Source: Chloroflexota bacterium
GTDB taxonomy: Bacteria > Chloroflexota > Dehalococcoidia > Lucifugimonadales > JACPCL1
Assembly: GCA_016210395.1 (NCBI GenBank)
Contig: JACQUI010000278.1
Span: 1-30,358 of the forward strand
Length of the DNA: 30,358 bases
Direction: 5' to 3'
Shown here: one piece after another, positions 16,103 through 23,315 of the stretch
Layout: each line of letters begins with the position of its first letter
Position numbering within the stretch: the first letter of the stretch is position 1
Translations under genes and position numbers: made by a program
Notes under the pieces: model-generated
What the model was told of the DNA's origin: nothing
Database searches by the model: none
What the model saw: the letters and a program-made list of their open reading frames with translations, nothing else

Positions 16103-16108
16103 AACCCC

Positions 16109-16618
16109 ATGGCGCAGCAAATCTACTTTGAGGACATTCACCCAGGCGATCAGATACCGCCACTGGGCCCACAGGTATGGGACACGCCGGACATCGTCCG
16201 CTTCAGCTCTGCCGTAGAGAACTACGAGCACCTGCACCAGGACCGCAAGTGGGCGCGAGAGCATGGCTTTCCCGACACGCTCATCAACGGCCCCATCAAG
16301 AACTCGATGCTGTCCATCATGCTAACGAACTGGATTGGGCCAGGCGGTTTCCTCAGAAAGCTCACGTGCCGGCACGCGGGCATGGATGTGCCGATGAACG
16401 CCCTCACCGCCACAGGCGTCGTGCGTGGCTGCACAGTGGGCAGCGACGGCCTCGGCTACGTGGACTGCGACGTGCAGGTGACCAACCAGAAAGGCGTGGC
16501 GACGTGCATCGGCAGCGCCGTGGCCGTGCTGCCCCGCCGCAACGGGCCTGGCATCCCCCTGTCCTTTGCAGTGCCGGAGGACCTGTTGAGCCTTCCCTCC
16601 GTGCATCCAGCCACGTAG
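16109..16618 (+). CDS. MaoC-like hotdog protein, C-type (pair 2, His subunit)
   Basis: 169 residues, a paralogue of the gene at 15041. Both have YFEDI, DIVRF, the Asn-Tyr-x-x-Leu-His-Gln-Asp block, a (L)INGP(M/I)K helix and a DGLGYV(E/D)C strand. The dyad His is His43; the canonical Asp position is Asn38, preceded by Glu37. It probably forms a heterodimer with the protein encoded at 15565. The 58-base gap from that gene is filled by a dispersed repeat that also provides the ribosome site. It is probably an enoyl-CoA hydratase or 3-hydroxyacyl-CoA dehydratase; the substrate may be the product of the CoA-transferases downstream. Confidence 0.82.
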   Translation: MAQQIYFEDIHPGDQIPPLGPQVWDTPDIVRFSSAVENYEHLHQDRKWAREHGFPDTLINGPIKNSMLSIMLTNWIGPGGFLRKLTCRHAGMDVPMNALTATGVVRGCTVGSDGLGYVDCDVQVTNQKGVATCIGSAVAVLPRRNGPGIPLSFAVPEDLLSLPSVHPAT

Positions 16619-16902
16619 CGCGCCGGTTTCCGGCGGATGGGCTTGGGACCGCTATTCGCTTGCCAACTCTGTGAGCATGCTCTATCCTAGTCCCTCGATT
16701 GCTGGCCTATACCAGGCGGCGTTCGTTCTCTGTCATTGGCGTGCGATACGGCGTTTCGTTGTGCGCCAGCATACCATCGCCTGATTTCGCTGCTGATCCC
16801 GCTCTTCCCATTTCATGACAAAGTGAGAAGGGGCTGAAAGCGCTGCGGGGCTGGTGGTTTCGTTCCCTCTAGCACCAAGTAGCCAGCTGGAGTGAGGGTC
16901 GC
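16619..16902. other. Intergenic region before the CoA-transferases
   Basis: 284 bases, less GC-rich than the flanking genes. I see no gene, repeat-family member or clear hairpin. It is the likely place for the promoter of the CoA-transferase genes, but no convincing -35/-10 pair was found. GAGGGT before the ATG at 16903 is a moderate ribosome site. Confidence 0.4.
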
Positions 16903-18132
16903 ATGGCGGAACACAACAGGGCTTCGGCACTGGGAGACATCCGTGTCCTGGACCTGAGCACGCACGTGGCAGGCCCCTACTGCACCAAGCTCCTCGCCGG
17001 CTTCGGGGCCGATGTCATTAAGGTCGAGCCGCCAACCGGCGACCCTGCACGGCGTATCGCTCCCTTCTTTCACGACGTGCCTGCAACCGAGGGATCTCTC
17101 CTCTACCTCTACCTCAACACCAACAAGCGGTCTGTGACGCTGGACATCGCGCAGGTATCCGGCCGAGATATCCTGCGAGAGCTTGTGACCTGGGCCGACG
17201 TTGTGGTCGAGAGCTTTAGGCCGGGGACGCTGGACGCTCTGGGCATTGGCTACAAAGACCTTGCCGCACTGAAGCCCGGCATCGTCATGGTGTCGGTGAC
17301 CCCCTTCGGCCAGACCGGACCGTACAGCGGCTACAAGGGCAGCGAGATCGTCGAGTCCGGTCTGGGCGGCTTTATGTACACCTACGGCCCGTACGACCGC
17401 GCCCCGCTGATGCACGGCGGCCACCAGGTGCAGTACCATTGCGGCGCCAACGCCGCGACGGCGACGATGGTGGCCCTTTTCCATCAGCGGGCGATGGGCG
17501 AAGGCCAGCACGTGGACGTGTCCCACATCGAGACCCAGGCCGCCACCAACAGGGACACCACATCGCTCTACGGCTACATGGGGGCAATCCGGAGGCGCGC
17601 CCCCAAAGAGGACCCGGCCACCGCAGACATGGGCGGCATCGTTCCGTCCAGGGACGGCTATTTCATCGGCGGCGAGGGCGGCATCCCACGGTCCATGCAG
17701 CGGGGCCTGGACTGGGAAGAGCTTGTGGGGTTCTTCGGCAGGGAGGACCTCCGCCAGTTCGCCGGCGAAGAGGCCCGGCAGAGCCGCCGCAAGGAGCTGC
17801 TGGGCATCATCCGGGAAGAGTACGCCAAACGCTCCAAGTACGAGCTGGTGGAGAGCGCCCAGCAGCGGCACTACATGTTCGGCCCGGTGGAGACCCCTGC
17901 GGACGTTGTCCACAGCCCGCAGATGGCCGCACGCGGCTTCTTCACCACAGCCGAACATCCCACTACGGGCCCGGTGCAGTTCCCCGGCAGGCCCTTTGTC
18001 ATGTCGGAAACGCCCTGGCAGCTCCGGCGGCGCGCCCCTCTCCTCGGCGAGCACAACGCCGAGGTCTACGGCGGCATGCTGGGCCGGTCCGCGGAAGAAC
18101 TGGTGCTGTTGCGGGAGCAGCGTGCAATCTGA
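16903..18132 (+). CDS. CaiB/BaiF family III CoA-transferase, catalytic Asp replaced
   Basis: 409 residues, normal for the family. The N-terminus IRVLDLSTHVAGPYCTKLLAGFGADVIKVEPP is the CoA-binding Rossmann start. NKRSVTLDI, VVVESFRPGTLDALGIGY and VSVTPFGQTGPY follow in the usual order. The catalytic Asp normally lies four residues before the Gly in D-Y-x-x-G; here the segment reads QYHCG, so position 177 is Gln. The acyl-aspartyl and CoA-thioester intermediates of formyl-CoA transferase-type enzymes need that Asp. The protein may have changed chemistry, act as a partner of the downstream paralogues, or be inactive. It differs clearly from the other two, which are close to each other. Confidence 0.88.
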   Translation: MAEHNRASALGDIRVLDLSTHVAGPYCTKLLAGFGADVIKVEPPTGDPARRIAPFFHDVPATEGSLLYLYLNTNKRSVTLDIAQVSGRDILRELVTWADVVVESFRPGTLDALGIGYKDLAALKPGIVMVSVTPFGQTGPYSGYKGSEIVESGLGGFMYTYGPYDRAPLMHGGHQVQYHCGANAATATMVALFHQRAMGEGQHVDVSHIETQAATNRDTTSLYGYMGAIRRRAPKEDPATADMGGIVPSRDGYFIGGEGGIPRSMQRGLDWEELVGFFGREDLRQFAGEEARQSRRKELLGIIREEYAKRSKYELVESAQQRHYMFGPVETPADVVHSPQMAARGFFTTAEHPTTGPVQFPGRPFVMSETPWQLRRRAPLLGEHNAEVYGGMLGRSAEELVLLREQRAI

Positions 18133-18208
18133 ACAGACCCTAGTTCCCCGCGCCACAATGCTGGCGACGGGTCACTGCCGCGGCCCTGCGGCAGACACTC
18201 GTCGTAAG

Positions 18209-18275
18209 AGATTCTTCGCGAGGCGGAGCGTAGTTGGGAGCGAAAGTCGTTTGACTTCTCGCCCTAGAATGACAA
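18209..18275. repeat. Dispersed intergenic repeat, family C, copy 2
   Basis: Begins AGATTCTTCGCGAGGC, identical to bases 5-20, and ends CTAGAATGACAAG, close to the end of copy 1. It fills most of the 157-base gap between the first and second CoA-transferase genes, so those two were probably not born as a strict overlapping operon. Confidence 0.6.
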
Positions 18276-18289
18276 GACGTGGTGAAGCC

Positions 18290-19627
18290 ATGAGCAAGCT
18301 GCCAATGGAAGGCATACGCATCCTGGAGTTCGGACAGCTCCTTGCCGTGCCCCATGCCACCAAGCTCCTCTGCGACATGGGCGCGGCGGTCATCAAGGTG
18401 GAGACAACGGTGCGGCTCAACGCGCACCGGTCCTCCAGCTTTCTGGACAATGAGCCGGGCCAGCAGTTCTGGAATCGCGCCGCCAACTACAACGACCAGA
18501 ACCGCAACAAGCTGGAGATCACGCTGGACCTGACCAAGCCGGAGGGACGCAAGGCTGCCCAAGAGCTTGCCATGATCAGCGACATCGTGTGCGAGAACTT
18601 CACCTCCCGGGTCATGCGCAACTTCGGCCTGGACTATGACTCGCTGAGCAAGCTGAAGCCGGATATCATCATGCTCTCCTCCACCGGCTACGGCCACACA
18701 GGCCCCTGGGCCGGCTACAGCGCGGCCGGCAGCACCACCGAGGCCGCGTCGGGCCTGCTGTGGATCACCGGCTACCCGGACCGGCTGCCGCGCCTGCCCA
18801 GCATCCCCTACACCGACTTCGTCGGCGCGCAACACGGCGCGTTCGCCATCATGGCCGCGCTCCATTACCGGCAACTCACCGGCAAAGGCCAGCTCATTGA
18901 CCTCTCCCAGTCTGAGACCGCCAGCGCCCAGATCGGCGAGGTGCTGCTGGACTACATCGCCAACGGGCACTCCCAGGAGCGCACGGGCAACCGCCACCCG
19001 TACATGGCGCCCCACGGCTGCTACCCGTGCGCCGGCGACGACCAGTGGGTTGGCATAGCCGTCGGCACCGAAGAGGAATGGCAGGGCCTCTGCGCGGCCA
19101 TGGACAAGCCGGACTGGTCCGCCGCGCCCCGGTTCGCCACACCCCTCTTGCGCCATCAGAACCAGGACGAGATGGACAGGCGCGTCAGCGCCTGGACATC
19201 CCAGCGGGACCACTATGAGGTCATGCGCCTGCTTCAGGAGCACGGTGTCCCCGCAGGAGCGGTGCTGACCAACAAAGAGCTCCTGCTCGACCCCCACTAC
19301 AAGGCCAGGGAGTTCTTCCAGATCGTCGAGCATGCGCCGGAGTCGGGGATTGGACGGCGGCCCTACCCGGGCGTCGCGTGGCGGTTTTCCAAGACTCCAG
19401 GGTCCCTGAGGCATCCTGCGCCCTTGCTGGGCCAGGACAACGAGCGTATTCTTTCCGAGCTCCTGGGCAGGTCTGGCAAAGAGATCGAGGAGCTGGCAGC
19501 CGCAGGCGTCACCGGCAAGGCGCCGACCAGAGCCGCGCCGCCACGGGCGCCGTCGCTGGAGGCGCAGAAGAAGAGCGGGGCCATTACGGACTACGACCCG
19601 GACTACAAGGCAATCCTTGGCATCTGA
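18290..19627 (+). CDS. CaiB/BaiF family III CoA-transferase (2 of 3)
   Basis: 445 residues from the ATG at 18290. The frame stays open upstream into the previous gene, but IRILEFGQLLAVPHATKLLCDMGAAVIKVE shows where the family begins. Catalytic Asp176 is in YTDFVGAQHG. Other landmarks are AANYNDQNRNKLEITLDL, IMLSSTGYGHTGPW, and GKGQLIDLSQSETA. The ribosome site is weak (GTGGTGAAG). It transfers CoA from one acyl-CoA to another carboxylic acid in the cytosol; donor and acceptor cannot be told from sequence. A C-terminal extension of ~40 residues (APTRAAPPRAP..., ITDYDPDYKAIL) is shared in outline with the next gene (AGYDTDFKERV), indicating a duplicated pair. Confidence 0.92.
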   Translation: MSKLPMEGIRILEFGQLLAVPHATKLLCDMGAAVIKVETTVRLNAHRSSSFLDNEPGQQFWNRAANYNDQNRNKLEITLDLTKPEGRKAAQELAMISDIVCENFTSRVMRNFGLDYDSLSKLKPDIIMLSSTGYGHTGPWAGYSAAGSTTEAASGLLWITGYPDRLPRLPSIPYTDFVGAQHGAFAIMAALHYRQLTGKGQLIDLSQSETASAQIGEVLLDYIANGHSQERTGNRHPYMAPHGCYPCAGDDQWVGIAVGTEEEWQGLCAAMDKPDWSAAPRFATPLLRHQNQDEMDRRVSAWTSQRDHYEVMRLLQEHGVPAGAVLTNKELLLDPHYKAREFFQIVEHAPESGIGRRPYPGVAWRFSKTPGSLRHPAPLLGQDNERILSELLGRSGKEIEELAAAGVTGKAPTRAAPPRAPSLEAQKKSGAITDYDPDYKAILGI

Positions 19628-19651
19628 ACCATCAGGGTGTGAGGCACAAAC

Positions 19652-21046
19652 ATGGGACTACCGTTGGAAGGCATACGCGTCGTAGAGATGGGCCAGCTCC
19701 TGGCCGTCCCCTACCTGTGCAAGATTCTTGCTGATATGGGCGCAGAGATCTTTCGCTTCGAGTCGTGCACGCGGCTGGACCCCCACCGCACGACGGTCTT
19801 CTACGACAACGAAGCAGACGAGACCTTCTACAACAAGGCCGCCAACTTCCATGACCAGAACCGCAACAAGCTGGGCTTCACCCTGGACCTGGGAACCAAG
19901 GGCGGCCAGCGCATGTTCCGCGACCTCATCCGCATCAGCGACATCTTTTGCGAGAACTTCACGCCCCGGGTCATGGCGAACTTCAAGATGGAGTACAAAG
20001 ACCTGCGCCAGATCAGGCCTGACATCATCATGCTCTCCTCCACGGGCTACGGCTACGACGGCCCCTGGGGCAACTACGGGGCAGTGGGGCCGACGGTTGA
20101 AGCGTCGTCGGGGCTGATGCACGTCTCCGGCTACCCTGAAGGGGCGCCGGTCTTGGCGGAGATTCCCTTCACCGACTTCGTCGGCGCGGAGCACGGCCTC
20201 TTTGCCGTCATGGCGGCTCTGCACTACCGCGCTCAAACGGGCAAAGGCCAGTTCATTGACCTCTCCCAGCAAGCCTCGCAAGTCGCCATCGCGCCTGAGC
20301 CCGTGCTGGACTACCTTGCCAACGGCCGGGAAGCGCTCAGCGGCGGCTCCACAGACCATCCTTACATGGCCCCCTACGGCGTGTTCCCCTGCCGGACCGA
20401 GCCGCAAACTACAGGCAAGGGCGAGGTGGACCGGTGGATCGCCATCGCCGTGGGCACGGACGCGCAGTGGCAGAGCCTTCTCAGGGTGATGGGCGACGAG
20501 CAGGCCGCCGCCGACCCCACCTTCGCTGATGCCGTTTCTCGCCGGCGGCATCGGAAGGAGCTCAACCAGCGCCTGGCGGAGTGGACGGGCCGCCAGGAGG
20601 CGTTCGACCTCATGAAGCGGCTGCAGGCTGAAGGCGTGCCCGCGGGCGTCGCCATCACCAACCGGGACATGCTGTTCAACCCGCACCTGCAGGAGCGCGG
20701 CTTCTTCCGCGTGATACGGCATCCGGAAGGCAGCGGCCTGCCGTCGGTGCTCCCGTACCCAGGCACGCCCTGGGTGCTTCATGGCGCGCCGCCTCTGCCC
20801 GCGCAGCCAGGGGCGTACCTGGGAGAGCACAACCGCCGGGTCATCGTGGACATCCTGGGATGGCCCGAAGGCGAGATGAAGTCGCTGGAAGAAGAGGGCG
20901 CCATAGGGTATGCGCCGGTCTCCTTCCCGCGCCCCAAACCAGTGGGCCTGGACGTGATGCTGCGGCAGGCGAGGATTGCCGGGTACGACACAGATTTCAA
21001 GGAGCGCGTGGCGAGGGAGTTCGAGGGGAAAGCACAAAGCAAGTAA
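19652..21046 (+). CDS. CaiB/BaiF family III CoA-transferase (3 of 3)
   Basis: 464 residues, 24 bases after the previous gene. Paralogous to it throughout: IRVVEMGQLLAVPYLCKILADMGAEIFRFE, AANFHDQNRNKLGFTLDL, IMLSSTGYGYDGPW, SGYPEGAPVL, and catalytic Asp175 in FTDFVGAEHG. The C-terminal tail ends AGYDTDFKERVAREF like its neighbour. Two such close tandem paralogues may form a heterodimer, since family III enzymes are interlocked dimers, or may handle different acids. The MaoC pairs upstream suggest a route of acid activation followed by hydration or dehydration. Substrates are not identifiable. Confidence 0.92.
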   Translation: MGLPLEGIRVVEMGQLLAVPYLCKILADMGAEIFRFESCTRLDPHRTTVFYDNEADETFYNKAANFHDQNRNKLGFTLDLGTKGGQRMFRDLIRISDIFCENFTPRVMANFKMEYKDLRQIRPDIIMLSSTGYGYDGPWGNYGAVGPTVEASSGLMHVSGYPEGAPVLAEIPFTDFVGAEHGLFAVMAALHYRAQTGKGQFIDLSQQASQVAIAPEPVLDYLANGREALSGGSTDHPYMAPYGVFPCRTEPQTTGKGEVDRWIAIAVGTDAQWQSLLRVMGDEQAAADPTFADAVSRRRHRKELNQRLAEWTGRQEAFDLMKRLQAEGVPAGVAITNRDMLFNPHLQERGFFRVIRHPEGSGLPSVLPYPGTPWVLHGAPPLPAQPGAYLGEHNRRVIVDILGWPEGEMKSLEEEGAIGYAPVSFPRPKPVGLDVMLRQARIAGYDTDFKERVAREFEGKAQSK

Positions 21047-21070
21047 GGGAACCCAAGCCTCTCATCTGTC

Positions 21071-21098
21071 GTAGGGGCGCAAGGCCTTGCGCCCCTAC
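21071..21098. repeat. Perfect 28-bp palindrome, family A (copy 2)
   Basis: GTAGGGGCGCAAGG is followed directly by its reverse complement. It lies between the convergent CoA-transferase and tupC genes. As RNA it would fold into a GC-rich hairpin on either strand, so it may help end both transcripts, but there is no U-run. Confidence 0.8.
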
Positions 21099-21138
21099 AT
21101 CATGCCTGGGTCATGCGACAATCCTGGGCATTGCCACA

Positions 21139-21167
21139 GTTCGTGGTTCGACAGGCTCACCACGAAC
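21139..21167. repeat. Inverted repeat, family D
   Basis: GTTCGTGGT (21139-21147) pairs with ACCACGAAC (21159-21167) around TCGACAGGCTC. I recall this type of sequence (a GTTCGACAGGCTCACCAC core) as a recurrent intergenic element in many bacterial genomes. Only one copy is present in this window. Confidence 0.55.
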
Positions 21168-21186
21168 GGGACAACTAGGTCCGCTG

Positions 21187-22272
21187 TCACCTTGGGATCA
21201 GGTGCGCCGCCGAGGCCTTGAAGGATGCCGTGACCTCGGCTCCAGGGCCTAACTCCATCTCCTGCCCGGACTGGCGCGTCACCAGGGCCACCAGCGGGAA
21301 CCCGCAGTCCACAACCACACGCCATTGCGAGCCGCGATCGTCTATGCGGCTGACGCATCCTCGCAGCCTGCTCCTGGCGCTGGACGGCCCCGCCGCCTCC
21401 GTCGCGGCCAGCGTGACATCCTCCGGCCTGACGCACAGCAGCACGGGACCACCGGCGCCGTGCCCGTTGACCACCTCCAGGACGCGATCGGAGACCTGCA
21501 CCTGGGCCAGGTCGCCCTCCCGTCCCACAATCCTGCCAGGCAGCACGTTCTCCACGCCTATGAAACCGGCTACCTCTTCGCTGGCCGGGGAACGGAAGAC
21601 CACCTCTGTGCGATCCACCTGGGCCAGCTTCCCATTGAGCATCACGCCGACGCGGCCAGCCAGCGCCAGCGCCTCGTCCCGCTCGTGGGTCACCATGACC
21701 ACCGTCGTCTGGGATCCGGCCAGCGCAGCCTTGAAGTCCCTGGTGAGGGCATAGCGCGTGGGCATGTCCAGGGAGGCGAACGGCTCGTCCAGAAACAGGA
21801 CCTCCGGCCCCACGGCAAAGGCCCTGGCCAGGCTCACCCGCTGCGCTTCGCCGCCGGACAGCGTACGGGCGGAGCGCCCGGCCAGGCGCCCAATGCCGAA
21901 GCGCTCTAGCCAGAGCGAGACCGTGTCTCTGGCTTCCTGGCCTTTGACGCCACGGAGCCTGAGACCCAGAGCCACGTTCTGGAAGACCGACGTGGACAGC
22001 AGCAGCGGGTCCTGAAACACCATTGCCATACGACGCCGGTACGGCAAGAGGTTGACGCCGTCGCCCAACGTCTCTCCATCGTATGCAATGGTCCCGGTCG
22101 TAGGCCGCAGCAGCAGCGCAAGCACCGTCAGCAGGGTGCTCTTGCCGGACCCGTTGGGGCCCAGAATGACCAGCGTCTCGCCCCGCTCCACCGCCAGGCT
22201 GGGAACATCAAGCACCTGCTTGCCGCCCAGGGTCACGGTGATGCCGGCAGCCTCAAGGAGCGGGGGTGTCAT
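21187..22272 (-). CDS. tupC: Tungstate ABC transporter ATP-binding protein
   Basis: 361 residues. Walker A is GPNGSGKST, the ABC signature LSGGEAQRVSLARAF, Walker B VLFLDEPFASLD, and the switch His is in VMVTHERDEA. A C-terminal TOBE-type region (GRIVGREGDLAQVQV..., VLLCVRPEDVTLA) is typical of molybdate/tungstate and related oxyanion importers. It powers uptake through the TupB permease. The ATG overlaps the permease stop by four bases (ATGA), so the two are translated together. It is the last gene of the tupABC set; assignment to tungstate rests on the TupA protein. Confidence 0.92.
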   Translation of the reverse strand: MTPPLLEAAGITVTLGGKQVLDVPSLAVERGETLVILGPNGSGKSTLLTVLALLLRPTTGTIAYDGETLGDGVNLLPYRRRMAMVFQDPLLLSTSVFQNVALGLRLRGVKGQEARDTVSLWLERFGIGRLAGRSARTLSGGEAQRVSLARAFAVGPEVLFLDEPFASLDMPTRYALTRDFKAALAGSQTTVVMVTHERDEALALAGRVGVMLNGKLAQVDRTEVVFRSPASEEVAGFIGVENVLPGRIVGREGDLAQVQVSDRVLEVVNGHGAGGPVLLCVRPEDVTLAATEAAGPSSARSRLRGCVSRIDDRGSQWRVVVDCGFPLVALVTRQSGQEMELGPGAEVTASFKASAAHLIPR

Positions 22273-22967
22273 GATGGCCTGCCGCGCTGCTGCAGCATTG
22301 TGATGATGAAGCTGGCGCTATACACGAGCAGCAGCAGGATGACGCCTAGGGCGATGGCCAGGGCGAAGTCGCCTTTGCCGACCTCCATCACTGTAGCGGT
22401 GGTCAGCACCCTGGTCTGGCCCAGGATGTTGCCGCCCACCATCAGGGACGCCCCCACTTCGGAGATGACGGCGCCGAAGCCCGCCATGAGCGCCGCCAGA
22501 AGAGGCAGCCTGGCCTCTCGGAGCAACAGAAGGAGCATCTGCCAGCGGGACGCCCCCAGGGCCAGGACCTGGACTCGCAGCTTGGGGTTGAGCTGCTGGA
22601 TGGCGGCCACGGTCAGCGCGGTGACGAGGGGGGCCGCCAGCAGGAACTGGGCGATGATCATCGCCTGGGGCGTGTAGAGGAGCCGCAGGCTGCCCAGCGG
22701 CCCGCTGCGCCACAGAACGATGGACACCAGCAGGCCCGCAACCACGGGGGGAAGGCCCATGCCCATGTTGACCAGGGCCAGCAGGGCGTTGCGCCCAGGG
22801 AAGCGGCTGAGGCCAAGGAAGACGCCCAGCGGCAGGCCGGCGGCCATGCTGAGCAACGTGGCCACGCCCGACACCTCCAGGGAGAGCAGCATGATGCGGT
22901 ACGTCTCCCTGTCGCCGGTCGCCAGGAGCCGGAACGCCTGCTTAAGCCCTTCCCACAGCATGTCCAT
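22269..22967 (-). CDS. tupB: Tungstate ABC transporter permease
   Basis: 232 residues with five or six membrane segments. The cytoplasmic EAA loop that docks the ATPase is visible around LGASRWQMLLLLLREARLPLLAALMAGFGAVISEVGASLMVGGNI. This EVGAS...GGNI pattern is characteristic of TupB/WtpB-like permeases. GGGAG precedes the ATG. It is followed by tupC with a four-base overlap and preceded by tupA after a 348-base gap containing palindromic repeats. That gap may lower expression of the permease and ATPase relative to the binding protein. Confidence 0.92.
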   Translation of the reverse strand: MDMLWEGLKQAFRLLATGDRETYRIMLLSLEVSGVATLLSMAAGLPLGVFLGLSRFPGRNALLALVNMGMGLPPVVAGLLVSIVLWRSGPLGSLRLLYTPQAMIIAQFLLAAPLVTALTVAAIQQLNPKLRVQVLALGASRWQMLLLLLREARLPLLAALMAGFGAVISEVGASLMVGGNILGQTRVLTTATVMEVGKGDFALAIALGVILLLLVYSASFIITMLQQRGRPS

Positions 22968-23065
22968 TGTTGTCTCCCGTTACCGCCACATGCTTGGTCT
23001 TCTGCCTCTTCGAGAGTTTGCCTATGCTTGCCTGGCGAGGTAGATCGTTCCCACCCGCCCGCCTA

Positions 23066-23095
23066 GGGCGTCCCGACCTGTCGGGACGCCCCTAC
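23066..23095. repeat. Palindromic repeat, family A (copy 3)
   Basis: GGGCGTCCCGA (23066-23076) pairs with TCGGGACGCCC (23081-23091) around CCTG, and the right end continues CTAC as in the other copies. The inner sequence differs from the other copies while the GGGGC/GCCCC ends are kept. Confidence 0.7.
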
Positions 23096-23213
23096 AAGGA
23101 CGGCCCCAGCGGCCCCCTGCAGGGAACGCGGTTCCCTCGCACCCTCCTTGGCATAAAGGCGATGCCTAGGCCTTCAGGCTGGGCGGAGAAGACCCAGCGA
23201 TATCCCGCACGCC

Positions 23214-23251
23214 CTTCCGTAGGGGCGACGCATGCGTCGCCCCTACGGAAG
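23214..23251. repeat. Perfect 38-bp palindrome, family A (copy 4)
   Basis: CTTCCGTAGGGGCGACGCA (23214-23232) is followed directly by its exact reverse complement (23233-23251), with no loop. This is the longest perfect palindrome I found in the window. It lies about 65 bases downstream of the tupA stop on the minus strand and could stabilise or end the tupA transcript. Confidence 0.85.
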
Positions 23252-23315
23252 ACACTCCAGCCCCCGGCGAGGGCTGGCCGCCCTCTGCATACCAGCAGGT
23301 GCAAGCGCGTTCTCC

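Larger units (their letters stand above)
22968..23315. other. Intergenic region between tupA and tupB, repeat-filled
   Basis: 348 bases with no gene, unusually long inside a tup operon. It contains two family A palindromes, at 23066-23095 and 23214-23251. The rest is GC-rich and shows no open frame with a ribosome site. Confidence 0.6.

Noticed and set aside
21140..21167. GGTTCGA-like sequence suggesting a tRNA T-arm
   Set aside because: It is part of a simple inverted repeat. No acceptor, D or anticodon stems can be built around it.
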